Notes: generated by a model not told the origin, from the sequence alone. A stretch of 64,000 bases of DNA from DATAXP01 sp963708675 (GCA_963708675.1 CAVPTO010000003.1:3038001-3102000), one strand, 5' to 3'. Positions 39,591 to 48,491 are shown, numbered from the stretch's first letter. Numbers and translations are program-made.

Positions 39591-40076
39591 TCCACGTGCT
39601 TTCTTTAACGGTCGCGATTGCTTCTTCGCGATAATTGCGTGCCAAAAGTAGGCCTCATCAGGAGCCGACTGAGTTGATGAAATGACACAACTCCCCGCAG
39701 CGCCGATATTTGAGAATGTCGATACACACGCATTTCTCACTCGTTGCTCATGTCACGCTAATACAAAAAGACTAAACGTGTTGAAAGCGGCAAAGGACCT
39801 GCCCTCGCATGGCGACCGAAAAGGGAGGACGGGTCGTGTCGAATCGCTGGTCTATCACGTTGATGAGCCCTCTGGCGTCGATGCGTCGTCGCCAGTTCAG
39901 CCCGACGATCTGCCGTCGCAGCGGCAACTTTCCGCTGCTGCAACGCGATCGACATTCCCCGCCAAAATGGGTTTCGGGAAACTCCGCTGAAGCTGGCGCC
40001 CTTCAGCCTTCACACGTCTGTCGAACCGGCTCGATAGCTTTGCACGCCGTCTCACCTCATCATCAGGAGACGTACC
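39591..40076. other. Intergenic region after parB
   Basis: No supported gene. It holds no obvious iteron array or hairpin terminator. Candidate parS sites would be expected here or upstream of parA, but I cannot define one by eye. Confidence 0.35.
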
Positions 40077-40628
40077 ATGTCCCGCGACTGGTTTTCGCCT
40101 CGTGACATCATCATGGCCTCGGGCGACCGGCCGATTCTTCCGGAAGCGTGTCTCAACGCCGAAAACATGCTCCTATTAGTCTTTTGGCGGGTCAACGAAG
40201 CGCTGCCTGACACCTTCGACAAGCAACGGCTCCCAAATCTCCAAGTACTCCAACCGCTACGACAGTTTCTCGCGATGTTCTGTGCTGACATCCCGACATT
40301 CGCCCCCACGAAGCGCCCCGACCCAGCGTTCGCTGGCCGATTGGCGGGACTCGCGCTATTCGTATGCGATGGATTCGACTACCAGCTGGTATCGAACGGT
40401 TGCTCGCACTCGGTTACTGCCGAGGCGGCATTCTCCGTGGTGGACGTCTTGATGTTTCTTGCCGATTACCGCCTCAAGCGGCCGGCCGAGCACGTCCAAT
40501 CCGAGATTACACGATCTCATCGACAGCGGTTTGCGCTGCATCTCGACTGGCAATCGACCTATTTCCTGTCCAATTTGTTGGTCGACAGCTACGAGCGCCC
40601 TGCGCTGGGGCCAGCCGTCTATGCCTGA
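40077..40628 (+). CDS. Hypothetical protein of plasmid backbone
   Basis: A 183-residue protein, ATG 40077 with GGAG 8 nt upstream. It is rich in hydrophobic helices that are not clearly membrane-spanning (LLLVFWRVNEAL, LAGLALFVCDGFDYQLV, FSVVDVLMFLADYRLK). I do not recognise a family. The 3' end overlaps the convergent gene at 40619-40942 by 10 bp. Confidence 0.55.
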   Translation: MSRDWFSPRDIIMASGDRPILPEACLNAENMLLLVFWRVNEALPDTFDKQRLPNLQVLQPLRQFLAMFCADIPTFAPTKRPDPAFAGRLAGLALFVCDGFDYQLVSNGCSHSVTAEAAFSVVDVLMFLADYRLKRPAEHVQSEITRSHRQRFALHLDWQSTYFLSNLLVDSYERPALGPAVYA

Positions 40629-40942
40629 CCACGCTCCTCAATCAGATGACGCTCGTATTGCTGCGCAAGATCTTCAATCGCCGGCGGAATCGTTCCGGTC
40701 AATAGTTGTCGAAGTTGCTCCTGAAAATGCGCCGTCTCACCCGGCACCGACGAACGGAACCCGCGTCGCAGCAGTTCGGCGAACTGGAGTCGCTCCTCCT
40801 CGCCGAGTCGCAACACGCGCGAATTGAATTCCGCCCGGCCATAGTCGGCGTCGCGACCCTCGCATCCCTCCGATGACGCTTCGCGTCGAAACGCCCGGTA
40901 CAGCGAGAAAAGTTCTTCGTTGGTGACGTGATCGGCACTCAT
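40619..40942 (-). CDS. Small hypothetical helical protein
   Basis: A 107-residue protein from ATG 40942; further upstream Met would require unlikely sequence. It is charged and helical: NEELFSLYRAFRREASSEGC, RLGEEERLQFAELLRRGFRS, LAQQYERHLIEERG. No motif is recognised. It is convergent with the gene at 40077 and lies just ahead of a toxin-antitoxin pair on the same strand. Confidence 0.55.
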   Translation of the reverse strand: MSADHVTNEELFSLYRAFRREASSEGCEGRDADYGRAEFNSRVLRLGEEERLQFAELLRRGFRSSVPGETAHFQEQLRQLLTGTIPPAIEDLAQQYERHLIEERGQA

Positions 40943-41085
40943 GTCGCCGATTCTAACACACAACAACGAAGTCCAACAGAATTTGCCCCAAGCTCCATCG
41001 GCCGCGCAGGATGCATCTCCGAACGTAGCTCTAACGCAATCAGGTGACGACGACATACCTCATACCGACTCCCGCCGCTCAGCTT

Positions 41086-41520
41086 CTAGAGCCGTAACTC
41101 GGCGAGCAACTCCAGGTCGGTCAATACGCGAATGCCGTACGTCGCGCAGTACGCTTGCACCAGCCGGTGCCGCAGATGCCGATCGCGCGAAGAGATCGCG
41201 TCGGCTTTGCCCGCCACGGCGGTTGCGATCACAATATTATCGTCATCGTCGCTGCTGACCTTCGGCATCGCCTCCGGGGGCACGGCTAATTCGGCGACCG
41301 CTCGCAGCCCCGCGACGAGTTCATTGATCGCATCGTCCGTGAGCCGCAGCTGCCGCTGCACCCGCTCGTAGCGGAGCACACGGCTGAGTTCCGCGATGAT
41401 TTGCTCGGACAGCACGAGCACGTGCGGCGGAGCCGTCGTTTCGACGAGCACGGCCCGCGCCGGACCTGCGGGTCGAACTGCCGCCCGCACCAGCACGTTC
41501 GTGTCGCAGGTCACTCGCAT
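41086..41520 (-). CDS. PIN-domain toxin (VapC-type ribonuclease)
   Basis: A 144-residue protein, ATG 41520. PIN domain acidic residues: MRVTCDTNVLVRAAV (Asp6), SEQIIAELSRVLRY (Glu), SSDDDDNIVIATAVAGKADA (Asp cluster), SSRDRHL (Asp). PIN toxins of the COG1569 type cut RNA with Mg ions. The start overlaps the antitoxin stop by one base (TGATG), so they are co-translated. Confidence 0.85.
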   Translation of the reverse strand: MRVTCDTNVLVRAAVRPAGPARAVLVETTAPPHVLVLSEQIIAELSRVLRYERVQRQLRLTDDAINELVAGLRAVAELAVPPEAMPKVSSDDDDNIVIATAVAGKADAISSRDRHLRHRLVQAYCATYGIRVLTDLELLAELRL

Positions 41521-41801
41521 CAGTCGGCCGGATGCGAGCGGACAAACTGCATCGCTTCTTCAATCGCCTCTTCCACTTCATCATCGGGCACGCTGCTGGT
41601 CTTCTCATCCAGCTTCGCCAGGATCGCGAGCAGCCGCTGGCGCGCTTGTGTCCGCTGCGAGGTCTGATGCGCTTCCGCCGCTCGATGCACGGCGAGCGTC
41701 AACTCGTCATCATCCGCCAAATCAATGTGCAGCACGTTCGCCACCCACTGCCTGGTGGCGGGCACCAAGTCCTTGGCCCGGACGGTCGCCGATTTATCCA
41801 T
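41520..41801 (-). CDS. Antitoxin of PIN-domain toxin
   Basis: A 93-residue protein from ATG 41801; an upstream Met at 41831 is possible. It reads MDKSATVRAKDLVPATRQWV, then a helix RTQARQRLLAILAKLDEKTS and an acidic segment VPDDEVEEAIEEAMQFVRSH. Such a small acidic partner upstream and overlapping a PIN toxin is expected to neutralise it and repress the operon. Confidence 0.75.
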   Translation of the reverse strand: MDKSATVRAKDLVPATRQWVANVLHIDLADDDELTLAVHRAAEAHQTSQRTQARQRLLAILAKLDEKTSSVPDDEVEEAIEEAMQFVRSHPAD

Positions 41802-41927
41802 GCCTTCCTCGTTGGTCGGATGATTCACCATGCCTCTAGTTTACCTCTGATAGGTCGGCCGCCCAAATCCATGTTGCGATCACCTCGGTGAGCCTATTTC
41901 CGCTTGCTGGAGCATCCTCGACCGTGG

Positions 41928-41947
41928 GGTATCGTGCCTGCCATGCC
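41928..41947 (+). repeat. 20-bp duplicate of the repA leader
   Basis: GGTATCGTGCCTGCCATGCC here is identical to 42699-42718, where it spans the start codon of the replication initiator gene (ATG at 42714). Similarity continues a few bases further (ACGGAT versus CCGGAT). The two copies bracket the MazF-type toxin-antitoxin pair at 41977-42593. Confidence 0.75.
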
Positions 41948-41976
41948 ACGGATGTGACGCAAGACATTGGCTGAAA

Positions 41977-42333
41977 CTAAGCCAATCCCAAGGACGCTTT
42001 GAGCGCCTCATCAACCTGCTTCAGCAGGGCATCGGAAAGCCGGCCGATCGAACGCAGGATGTCTTGCTGACGAACCGTGTAGAGATTCTCACATTTCACG
42101 GCAGAGGGACCCTTCAGCCCCGATGATCTCCCGTCCGCGGCCTGCGGATCAATGAGCACCTGCGTGGTGACCTTGCCGGCTAACCGCACGTTGCCGCTAA
42201 TCATCGCCACGACGGTGTTTTGCAGCCGTCGATTGTTGACATCGGCCTGGACGACAAGGGCCGGCCGATTCTTGCCACGGTTCCCGTCCACGTACGGAAA
42301 CTCGATGATGACCACGTCGCCGCGCTGCCTCAT
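41977..42333 (-). CDS. MazF/PemK-family toxin
   Basis: A 118-residue protein, ATG 42333. MazF pattern: MRQRGDVVIIEFPYVDGNRG, KNRPALVVQADVNNRR, TVVAMISGN, LKGPSAVKCENLYTVRQQDI. These toxins are single-strand-specific mRNA interferases. The start overlaps the antitoxin stop by 4 bp (ATGA). Confidence 0.87.
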   Translation of the reverse strand: MRQRGDVVIIEFPYVDGNRGKNRPALVVQADVNNRRLQNTVVAMISGNVRLAGKVTTQVLIDPQAADGRSSGLKGPSAVKCENLYTVRQQDILRSIGRLSDALLKQVDEALKASLGLA

Positions 42334-42593
42334 GGTTGCTGCGGATCGCGCGTCACTGACTGGTAACTCGCCAGCAATGGATCATGTTGATCGTCCTCGT
42401 GCATGACGGAATCGATCAGCGGGTAGGCCTCGCGCGGGTCTTCATCGCCAAAAACTCGCTGCAACTGATCGTAGACCTCGGCCTTGACGATCACGTAGGT
42501 CGCGTTGGTCTCAGGATCGACGACCCGCAACGGCTCTGCGCCGGGCAATTGCTGGATTGCTTGCCGAAGTTCGGGGGAAAGTTCAGGTGCCAT
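42330..42593 (-). CDS. Antitoxin of MazF-type toxin
   Basis: An 87-residue acidic protein, ATG 42593. It reads LRQAIQQLPGAEPLRVVDPE, then YVIVKAEVYDQLQRVFGDED, resembling short antitoxins of the planctomycete/cyanobacterial MazF pairs. Overlap with the toxin gene and order antitoxin-toxin support the pairing. No DNA-binding motif is obvious. Confidence 0.75.
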   Translation of the reverse strand: MAPELSPELRQAIQQLPGAEPLRVVDPETNATYVIVKAEVYDQLQRVFGDEDPREAYPLIDSVMHEDDQHDPLLASYQSVTRDPQQP

Positions 42594-42713
42594 AAGACGC
42601 TTTCAGAAGTGCCGCCGACATTATACCACGTTGTCAAGGTTCACGATGGACTCGCTCCTTCAACCGCCGCTTCGACTCGCTGGACTAGGCAGGCGCGTGG
42701 TATCGTGCCTGCC

Positions 42714-44009
42714 ATGCCCCGGATACCGGCGCAGCAGCGGCATGGAACGGCCTACGCCGGGCTCGACTTCATCAAGGCGGCGTTCTGCCCGCTGGAGTTC
42801 AATGCGATGCCGCTCAAGGAGCATCCGCAGTGGTCCCATTTGAAACGCGACCAAGCGCTCGGCGTTCTGGAGGTCTCCGATCCCCTCACCTATCCGCGGC
42901 AGTTTCCGTATACGGACCGCAACGGCAATCGGAAGACCGGAACGCAGATCGTGACGGCGACGTTCGGCCTCGCGCCGAAAGACTTCGATTTCTTTCTCGG
43001 ACTGTACACGTACCTCAAGCGCCTGCCGGAACTGCCGACCGACGGCCGCTCGTTTCTCACCGTCGATTTCCTCGCCCGGCAATTGTCGCTGCCCGCGACC
43101 TGCCAGAAAGACTACCTGCGCATCCGCAGCCGCATCTTCCGCTTCAGCTACGTGAAGTACACGAACTCCGCCTTCTGGAACCGCGAGCAGCGGAGCTACG
43201 ACATCAAGAACTTCGGCTTCTACAACCTGGCCGCCATGTCGCGGCTCACCGAGTCCAGGCGCCCGATCGAATTCGAGTGGGACCCGTCGTTCCTCCGCAT
43301 CGTCCGCGAGGGAACGCTGCTGACGTTCGACTACGAGCTGTACCTCACACTCCCGCCCGCGCTGCGCAGGCTCTACCTGATCGCCAACCGCGACGGATGG
43401 AACCAGCACGACAGCTCGCTCTTCCTCGCCGACGACTTCGCCATCCACCAGATCGGCTACGCGGAGAAACCGGAGCTGAAGAAACTCCGCCTGCAAAAAC
43501 TCAAGAAGCTGCTCGCCGACGCGGAGGAGCGAGACATCATCCGACCGTACGCGCCGTGGAAGGGATACCTCCACCTCCTCGGGCAGGGGCGCGACGAGGG
43601 AAAGCTCGCGCTGCGCTGGAGCCGCGGTCCGCGCCTGCGCAAGAAAAGCACCGACGACGAACGCGTCCACACCGACCGCATCGACAACGACGCACTGTAC
43701 GCGCAGATGAAGGAGCTGCGCGACGAGCACGGCAAGCCGTGTCCTCCCGACACGTTCCGCAGACTCGTGTCGAAGTTCGGCCGCGCGCGGATGCAAAAGC
43801 ACGTCGTCATCGTGCTTGCGCAGAAGGAGCATCATCCCGGCGATTTCAAGAAGAGCGAACTCGCCGCGTTCATCAACCGCTGTCAGCACGACCATCCGGA
43901 ACCGGACTGGTATCGGGACCTCAAGCGCGCAGAACGTGTGGCGGGCTTCGACGGAGTGAAGCCCAATCAACTTTCGCTCGACGTGTACCAAACGTTCTTC
44001 CGCGAGTGA
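42714..44009 (+). CDS. RepA-like replication initiator protein
   Basis: A 431-residue protein from ATG 42714; further upstream sequence in frame is antisense to the antitoxin gene. It has the plasmid initiator (RPA) pattern: KTGTQIVTATFGLAPKDFDF, two winged-helix-like blocks (LTVDFLARQLSLPATCQKDY, RIRSRIFRFSYVKYTNSAFW, RLYLIANRDGWNQHD) and a basic C terminus. It probably binds the five iterons that begin 7 bp behind its stop (44016-44161) and opens the origin. Neighbours parAB, DnaB and primase support a stand-alone replicon. Expression may be set by the repeated leader sequence around its start. Confidence 0.8.
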   Translation: MPRIPAQQRHGTAYAGLDFIKAAFCPLEFNAMPLKEHPQWSHLKRDQALGVLEVSDPLTYPRQFPYTDRNGNRKTGTQIVTATFGLAPKDFDFFLGLYTYLKRLPELPTDGRSFLTVDFLARQLSLPATCQKDYLRIRSRIFRFSYVKYTNSAFWNREQRSYDIKNFGFYNLAAMSRLTESRRPIEFEWDPSFLRIVREGTLLTFDYELYLTLPPALRRLYLIANRDGWNQHDSSLFLADDFAIHQIGYAEKPELKKLRLQKLKKLLADAEERDIIRPYAPWKGYLHLLGQGRDEGKLALRWSRGPRLRKKSTDDERVHTDRIDNDALYAQMKELRDEHGKPCPPDTFRRLVSKFGRARMQKHVVIVLAQKEHHPGDFKKSELAAFINRCQHDHPEPDWYRDLKRAERVAGFDGVKPNQLSLDVYQTFFRE

Positions 44010-44015
44010 CCACAA

Positions 44016-44161
44016 GTGGGTGCGGCGATACCACCGATGCGCGGCGGTTGGTGGGTGCGGCGATACCGGCATTGGTGGGCTTTGCGATACCCGGTCGAGA
44101 CCGAAACTGGTGGGTGCGGCGATACCGCACAACTCCTTCGCGCAGTGGGTGCCGCGATACG
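44016..44161 (+). repeat. Five iterons: probable replication origin (oriV)
   Basis: The 17-bp motif GTGGGTGCGGCGATACC occurs at 44016, 44051 and 44110, with variants at 44075 (GTGGGCTTTGCGATACC) and 44145 (GTGGGTGCCGCGATACG). Start-to-start distances are 35, 24, 35 and 35 bp. Direct repeats directly behind a Rep gene are the mark of an iteron-controlled origin. The following 44162-44427 is non-coding, with a moderately AT-rich stretch near 44275-44350 that could be the unwinding element. Confidence 0.85.
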
Positions 44162-44427
44162 GCGATCGTCGCTCGTTGGCTTCCTCTTGCCGAAGTCCGG
44201 TACGACCGCTCGGACCGATCGCCGCACAAGCGATCAACGACCGTCCGCCCGTTCCGTCCGACGAGGAGAGTTCTGTTCCTTTCATAACGTAGGTACTCAG
44301 TTGTTCATCGTCACACTACTGTCGTTTGAGAAGTACCTGTTGTAATCAGCAGAGACTCTTCCTGCCTTCTACGACGACGCGCTGACGCTTGCGCGCGACG
44401 ACACGAGCGGTAGCGTGCAGTCCAACG

Positions 44428-45822
44428 GTGAACAGCACGTCTCCCGCCGCCGGCGCGAAACTCAAAGCAACCCTCGCGGAACTCGACCGACCGCCGTCAA
44501 CGCTCGACGCCGAGCGTGTCACACTCGGCGCACTGCTCATCGAACCCGACCGCTACTTCGAGTTGGCGGCGACACTGCGGCCCGAGGATTTTCACGACGA
44601 AGTGCATCGAGACATTTACGAGACGATCGTGCGGTTGCACGAGGAGCGGAAGCCGGTCGACTTCATCACCGTCGGCGACGCACTCTGCGAACACGCGAAG
44701 CTTCAGGCGATCGGCGGCTCCGCATACCTCGCGCAGTTGTGCGAGAACGTTCCGACCACGTCGCATGCTCCGCGCTACGCCGAGTTGATCCGCGACGCTG
44801 CGCTCAAGCGACGCCTCATTGAAGCCGGCCGACGTATCGCCGCCGTTGCGGCGGACCCGGCCATCGAAGCGACCGACGCGTTTGAACGCGCCGAGCAACA
44901 ACTCGTCGCACTCGCGCGGCGAGGTGCCACCGGGTCGCCACGCCACATCACCGACATCGGCGCCGAAGCATTCGAGCGTTACGCCGAACTCCACGAGGCC
45001 ACCGACAAGGAAGCCTTGCTCGGGCTTCGCACCGGATTCCGCGACCTCGACCACCTGCTCACAGGCTTGCAGCCGGGACACCTCGTCATCGTCGCCGCGC
45101 GTCCGAGCATGGGAAAGACATCGTTCGCGCTCGACGTGGCCCGCCACGCGGCCGGCGTGCAAAAGAAAAACGTCGCCATCTTCTCACTCGAAATGAGCAG
45201 CCAGGAACTGATGGACCGCGTCGTCGCGGGCTACCTCGGCGTCGACGCCTGGAAACTCAAGAAGGGGCAACTGACCGATTCGGATTTCCAACGCGTCGGG
45301 CAACTCATGGACGGACTGCGCGATCATCCCCTCTTCATCGACGACGACAGCGACACGACGCTCGTGAACCTCCGCAGCAAAGCCCGACGACAGCAGATGG
45401 AGCACGGGCTCGATTTACTCATCATCGACTACCTGCAATTGATCGAGGTGACCGATAGGGCCAGCGGCGAAAACCGCACGCAGCAAGTCAGCCATATCAG
45501 CCGGCAACTGAAGAACCTGGCGCGCGAACTTCAGTGTCCGATCATCGCGCTGTCGCAGCTCTCTCGCTCCGTCGAGCAGCGCAACCCGCCGATTCCGATT
45601 TTGTCCGACCTGCGCGAGAGCGGCTCGATCGAGCAGGACGCCGACAGCGTCCTGATGTTCTACCGCCGCGGCGCCTACGACGATGACTACGAGCAGCCGA
45701 ACCTCACCGACGTGTATGTCCGCAAGAACCGCCACGGACCGACGGGGCGCGTCGAACTCATGTTCGAGCCGCCGAAGATGAGCTTCACGAGCGTCGATCG
45801 GCGCCATCCCATCTCGACATGA
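44428..45822 (+). CDS. dnaB: DnaB-type replicative helicase
   Basis: I place the start at GTG 44428 (464 residues); a TTG at 44389 is an alternative. N-terminal domain: PSTLDAERVTLGALLIEPDR, FITVGDALCEHAKLQAIGGS. RecA-like motor: TGFRDLDHLLTGLQPGHLVI, Walker A ARPSMGKTSFAL (about 223), FSLEMSSQELMDRVVA, Walker B LLIIDYLQLI, and SRQLKNLARELQCPIIALSQ. No intein. It unwinds DNA 5'-3' at the fork as a hexamer. Together with the RepA-like protein and primase in this region it makes the replicon less dependent on host factors. The stop overlaps the next ATG by 4 bp. Confidence 0.93.
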   Translation: MNSTSPAAGAKLKATLAELDRPPSTLDAERVTLGALLIEPDRYFELAATLRPEDFHDEVHRDIYETIVRLHEERKPVDFITVGDALCEHAKLQAIGGSAYLAQLCENVPTTSHAPRYAELIRDAALKRRLIEAGRRIAAVAADPAIEATDAFERAEQQLVALARRGATGSPRHITDIGAEAFERYAELHEATDKEALLGLRTGFRDLDHLLTGLQPGHLVIVAARPSMGKTSFALDVARHAAGVQKKNVAIFSLEMSSQELMDRVVAGYLGVDAWKLKKGQLTDSDFQRVGQLMDGLRDHPLFIDDDSDTTLVNLRSKARRQQMEHGLDLLIIDYLQLIEVTDRASGENRTQQVSHISRQLKNLARELQCPIIALSQLSRSVEQRNPPIPILSDLRESGSIEQDADSVLMFYRRGAYDDDYEQPNLTDVYVRKNRHGPTGRVELMFEPPKMSFTSVDRRHPIST

Positions 45823-46277
45823 ACGCCGAACGGCCGCCCGACGGCGATCCGTTCGCGGTGCCCGACGAGCCCGGGCACGACGTGGACGAGGAGAGTACGC
45901 ACGACCAAGACGACTGCCAACTCTGCGTCGAGCGGAATCATTCGGTGGTCTGCCAATGCCGGTGCGGCAAGTGCTGCGAAGAGCTGCTCATTGAGGTTTC
46001 GCTCCGCGACGCCGAGCGTGAGCCGCGCATCAAGGAACTTTGCAGCCCGCTTTGGGACAACGACATCCAGATCTTCGAGGGGCGGAAGGAAGTCGGCGGT
46101 TACCTGCTCAACAGCCGCGACAACGGTGGCGCCTGCGTGTTCTTCGATCGCCAGACGAGGCTCTGCACGATCCACCACACGCGGCCGCTTGTCTGCCGAC
46201 TGTTTAATTGCGATGCAGAGCAAGGTCGGTTCAGTGATGACCCGTTGATCGATCCGTCGAGCACCCGTCAGGACTAA
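45819..46277 (+). CDS. YkgJ-family cysteine-cluster protein
   Basis: A 152-residue protein, ATG 45819 overlapping the DnaB stop. After an acidic N terminus it has CQLCVERNHSVVCQCRCGKC and CCEELL, then GGACVFFDRQTRLCTIHHTR and PLVCRLFNC. This is the CxxCxxCC plus C-terminal Cys pattern of YkgJ proteins, thought to bind Zn or an Fe-S cluster. The exact role is unknown. Coupling to DnaB may be operonic only. Confidence 0.8.
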   Translation: MNAERPPDGDPFAVPDEPGHDVDEESTHDQDDCQLCVERNHSVVCQCRCGKCCEELLIEVSLRDAEREPRIKELCSPLWDNDIQIFEGRKEVGGYLLNSRDNGGACVFFDRQTRLCTIHHTRPLVCRLFNCDAEQGRFSDDPLIDPSSTRQD

Positions 46278-46382
46278 CGGCAGTGATACCGGGACCGCCG
46301 GCGGGACGGAGCCCGACGCGGCGACGGCTCGGGAGAGCCGCGGAGTTCACCTCCATGAGGGCACGCCACGCGCGAGGCTTTC

Positions 46383-46529
46383 GCCCGCGCGCCCACCCAC
46401 ACTCCACACGCTCGCCACTCGATACCTCGTGGACCTGAGCGGGTCGGTGGGTGGCGCGCGGGCTGCGACGTTGGGTGAGGGTTGGTTTCTGCCGACCCGC
46501 TCAGTCCAAAAATGCGAGCGTGTGGAGTG
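46383..46529. other. Interleaved long palindromes (possible oriT, ter or structured RNA)
   Basis: Three inverted repeats interlock: IR1 46383-46400 with 46447-46463 (17 of 18 bp); IR2 46400-46415 with 46514-46529 (perfect 16 bp, CACTCCACACGCTCGC); IR3 46431-46447 with 46492-46507 (16 bp, one bulge). IR1 and IR3 cross, and IR2 crosses IR1, so the set cannot be one simple cruciform; it could form alternative hairpins or a pseudoknot. It fills most of the gene-free gap 46278-46699 between the YkgJ and GIY-YIG genes. Confidence 0.8.
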
Positions 46530-46699
46530 ACGCGCGTGGCCGTGCCACACAACTCCCCGACGGGATCGGCCGCGGAGCGGCTGCTCCTCCATCTGACATA
46601 CGAACGCCACTGCAATCTGATTTCGACCGATCCTTGGAATCCTCCCGTTCTCCAACTACCATCACCAAGGGCATTCGTATACCGATCCTTGGTACTGCC

Positions 46700-47206
46700 A
46701 TGCTGATTCGAGCTTATGGTGAGTTCTGGAACCCGGACACCGTTCGATGGGGCGGTAAAGGTCCCGGCAACAAGGGCAATTTATCTGGCTGGTACACTCC
46801 CGGCGACGGGCATAGCTATCTCATCGATTTTTGGGAAGCCGCAGGAATCTATGCTTTGCACGATCAATTCAAGACTGTCTACATCGGCAAGGCAATTCCT
46901 GGTCGAATGGGCCCGCGACTACGAGAACACATCACTGACCGATTTGCTGGGCGCTGGGATATGTTTTCGTGGTTTTCGCTTTCCACGGTGAATATCACAA
47001 CATTCGACGTGCGTGCTCCCGGTACGCGGAAGATCACCGCCGATACCGTAACAGCAACCCTTGAAGCTTTGGCCATTATCATCACGGATGCGCCGCTGAA
47101 CAGAAAGCACGAACAGATTCCAGATGCCATCGCGGTCGACCAGGAGAAGCGTCCACATCCCAAGGCGATCCGCAAGTATCTCGAAGAAATCCTTGCGAAG
47201 CTGTGA
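46700..47206 (+). CDS. GIY-YIG nuclease-domain protein
   Basis: A 168-residue protein from ATG 46700. GIY-YIG pattern: AAGIYALHDQFKTVYIGKAI (GIY 49-51, YIG 61-63), then GRMGPRLREHITDRFAGRWD with the conserved Arg. The later conserved Glu may be in TVTATLEALAIII. Such domains nick or cut DNA. It is similar in style to stand-alone GIY-YIG proteins of plasmids; the role is unknown. It follows the palindromic region. Confidence 0.75.
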   Translation: MLIRAYGEFWNPDTVRWGGKGPGNKGNLSGWYTPGDGHSYLIDFWEAAGIYALHDQFKTVYIGKAIPGRMGPRLREHITDRFAGRWDMFSWFSLSTVNITTFDVRAPGTRKITADTVTATLEALAIIITDAPLNRKHEQIPDAIAVDQEKRPHPKAIRKYLEEILAKL

Positions 47207-47229
47207 TTTACATCCAATAGTCTGGGCTT

Positions 47230-48444
47230 CTACCCCAAGGTTAGCGTCGTCGAATATTCCGTTAGTAAACACTGACTCTCTTCTACACTCAGCGACTCTG
47301 GCTGCCGCCCCTTGAACTTCCCGCCGTGCATCTCGCTCGACCACGCCAACCGCACCCGGCAGCGCTGTGCCAGCTTCCAGAGCGCTTGCTTCGCGCCGTT
47401 CTCCCCTTCCGGATCACAGTCGAGCATGAGCGTCACGACGCCGTCGGCCAGTTCATACGCCCAGCGAGCGAGTTTGTCGGCTTGCTCATCCGTCACCGTG
47501 TTCGAGCAGAGGCCCACCGACGGAATGCCCAAACAATCAAGCGCGATCACGTCGTTGGAACCTTCGACGACGATGAGACCGAGTTCCTTGAGCTTCTCGC
47601 GATAGCCAGGCCGTTGCAGACGCTCGCGACCGTTCTGTCCGAAGAGTTCCAGCCCGCGATGGAAGCCTTTGACGAAGTGGAATTTGTCGGGCTCCCGCTC
47701 ACTGCGGTCGCTTGATTCCCAAAGACGATGCTTCTCCTCGTAATCGGGATCGCGGCCGAACCACGTCAGCACGCTCCCCTCTTCATCCTTATAGCCGTAC
47801 ACGATCTTGCCGCGCATCGTGCCGCCGCTCTTGTCTTCTCCGCCCACGTCACGGGGCAGATACCCCATACGCCACATCCGACACACCTCGGAAGTGAGGA
47901 AGGGGCGGCGGCGGAAGTAGCTCGCCGCCGAGGGCGGCATCAGCGCCGGGTCGGTGATGAACTTGGCGTCGAGGTTCACGAGGCCGCGGGCCCGTTCGTT
48001 GTCGCTCTCCGATAGCGGCATGTTGCGAAGCGGCGGCGCCGTGTGGACCGGACGAGGCGCCGGCGTGCGCACTTCCACCGACGGCAGGCCGTCGACGATC
48101 GCCCGCAGGTCGGCGGCCAATTGCTTGAACCGATCGCCGCGGGGACGACCCCCCATGTTCTCGCCCGGCTTCAGCAGATCCATGAGCCCCAGCAAATTGC
48201 CGCTCTTGTGACAACTATACTGATGACATTGCCACTGCCGCGCGGGGTGCTGCTCCTGGATCGCCAGCGCCCGGTCCCCCGTTTCCTCCTTTCGCCCGCA
48301 GGCCAGAAAACACCGCGTGCGCGTCTCGTCGCCGACGCGCTTGAGTTCCGGCAGCGGCACGCCGTAGAACGCCGCCACCTGCTCGACCGTGACTTGCGGC
48401 ACCAGCTCGTCGACGTTGATGAAGGCACGGTTCTTCTCGGGCAT
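47230..48444 (-). CDS. DnaG-like primase (zinc-binding and TOPRIM)
   Basis: A 404-residue protein from ATG 48444 (a TTG at 48498 is possible). The N-terminal zinc-finger part contains TRCFLACGRKEETG, WQCHQYSCHKSGNLLGLMDL (CHC2-like). The TOPRIM core has LKELGLIVVEGSNDVIALDC (Glu) and VTLMLDCDPEGENGA (Asp-x-Asp). The conserved GYLPRD and GKIVYGYKDEEG segments of the catalytic domain are present. It lays RNA primers for the plasmid helicase DnaB. It is oriented opposite to the flanking genes and divergent from the Replic_Relax gene. Confidence 0.82.
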   Translation of the reverse strand: MPEKNRAFINVDELVPQVTVEQVAAFYGVPLPELKRVGDETRTRCFLACGRKEETGDRALAIQEQHPARQWQCHQYSCHKSGNLLGLMDLLKPGENMGGRPRGDRFKQLAADLRAIVDGLPSVEVRTPAPRPVHTAPPLRNMPLSESDNERARGLVNLDAKFITDPALMPPSAASYFRRRPFLTSEVCRMWRMGYLPRDVGGEDKSGGTMRGKIVYGYKDEEGSVLTWFGRDPDYEEKHRLWESSDRSEREPDKFHFVKGFHRGLELFGQNGRERLQRPGYREKLKELGLIVVEGSNDVIALDCLGIPSVGLCSNTVTDEQADKLARWAYELADGVVTLMLDCDPEGENGAKQALWKLAQRCRVRLAWSSEMHGGKFKGRQPESLSVEESQCLLTEYSTTLTLG

Positions 48445-48491
48445 TTGCAAGGGGAGGTGAGCGCGGCCGATGCTAAGCTGCCCGGCAACCG

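Noticed and set aside
44016..44161. CRISPR array
   Set aside because: The 17-bp repeats and 7-18-bp spacers are too short for CRISPR, and no cas genes are near; position behind a Rep gene indicates iterons.
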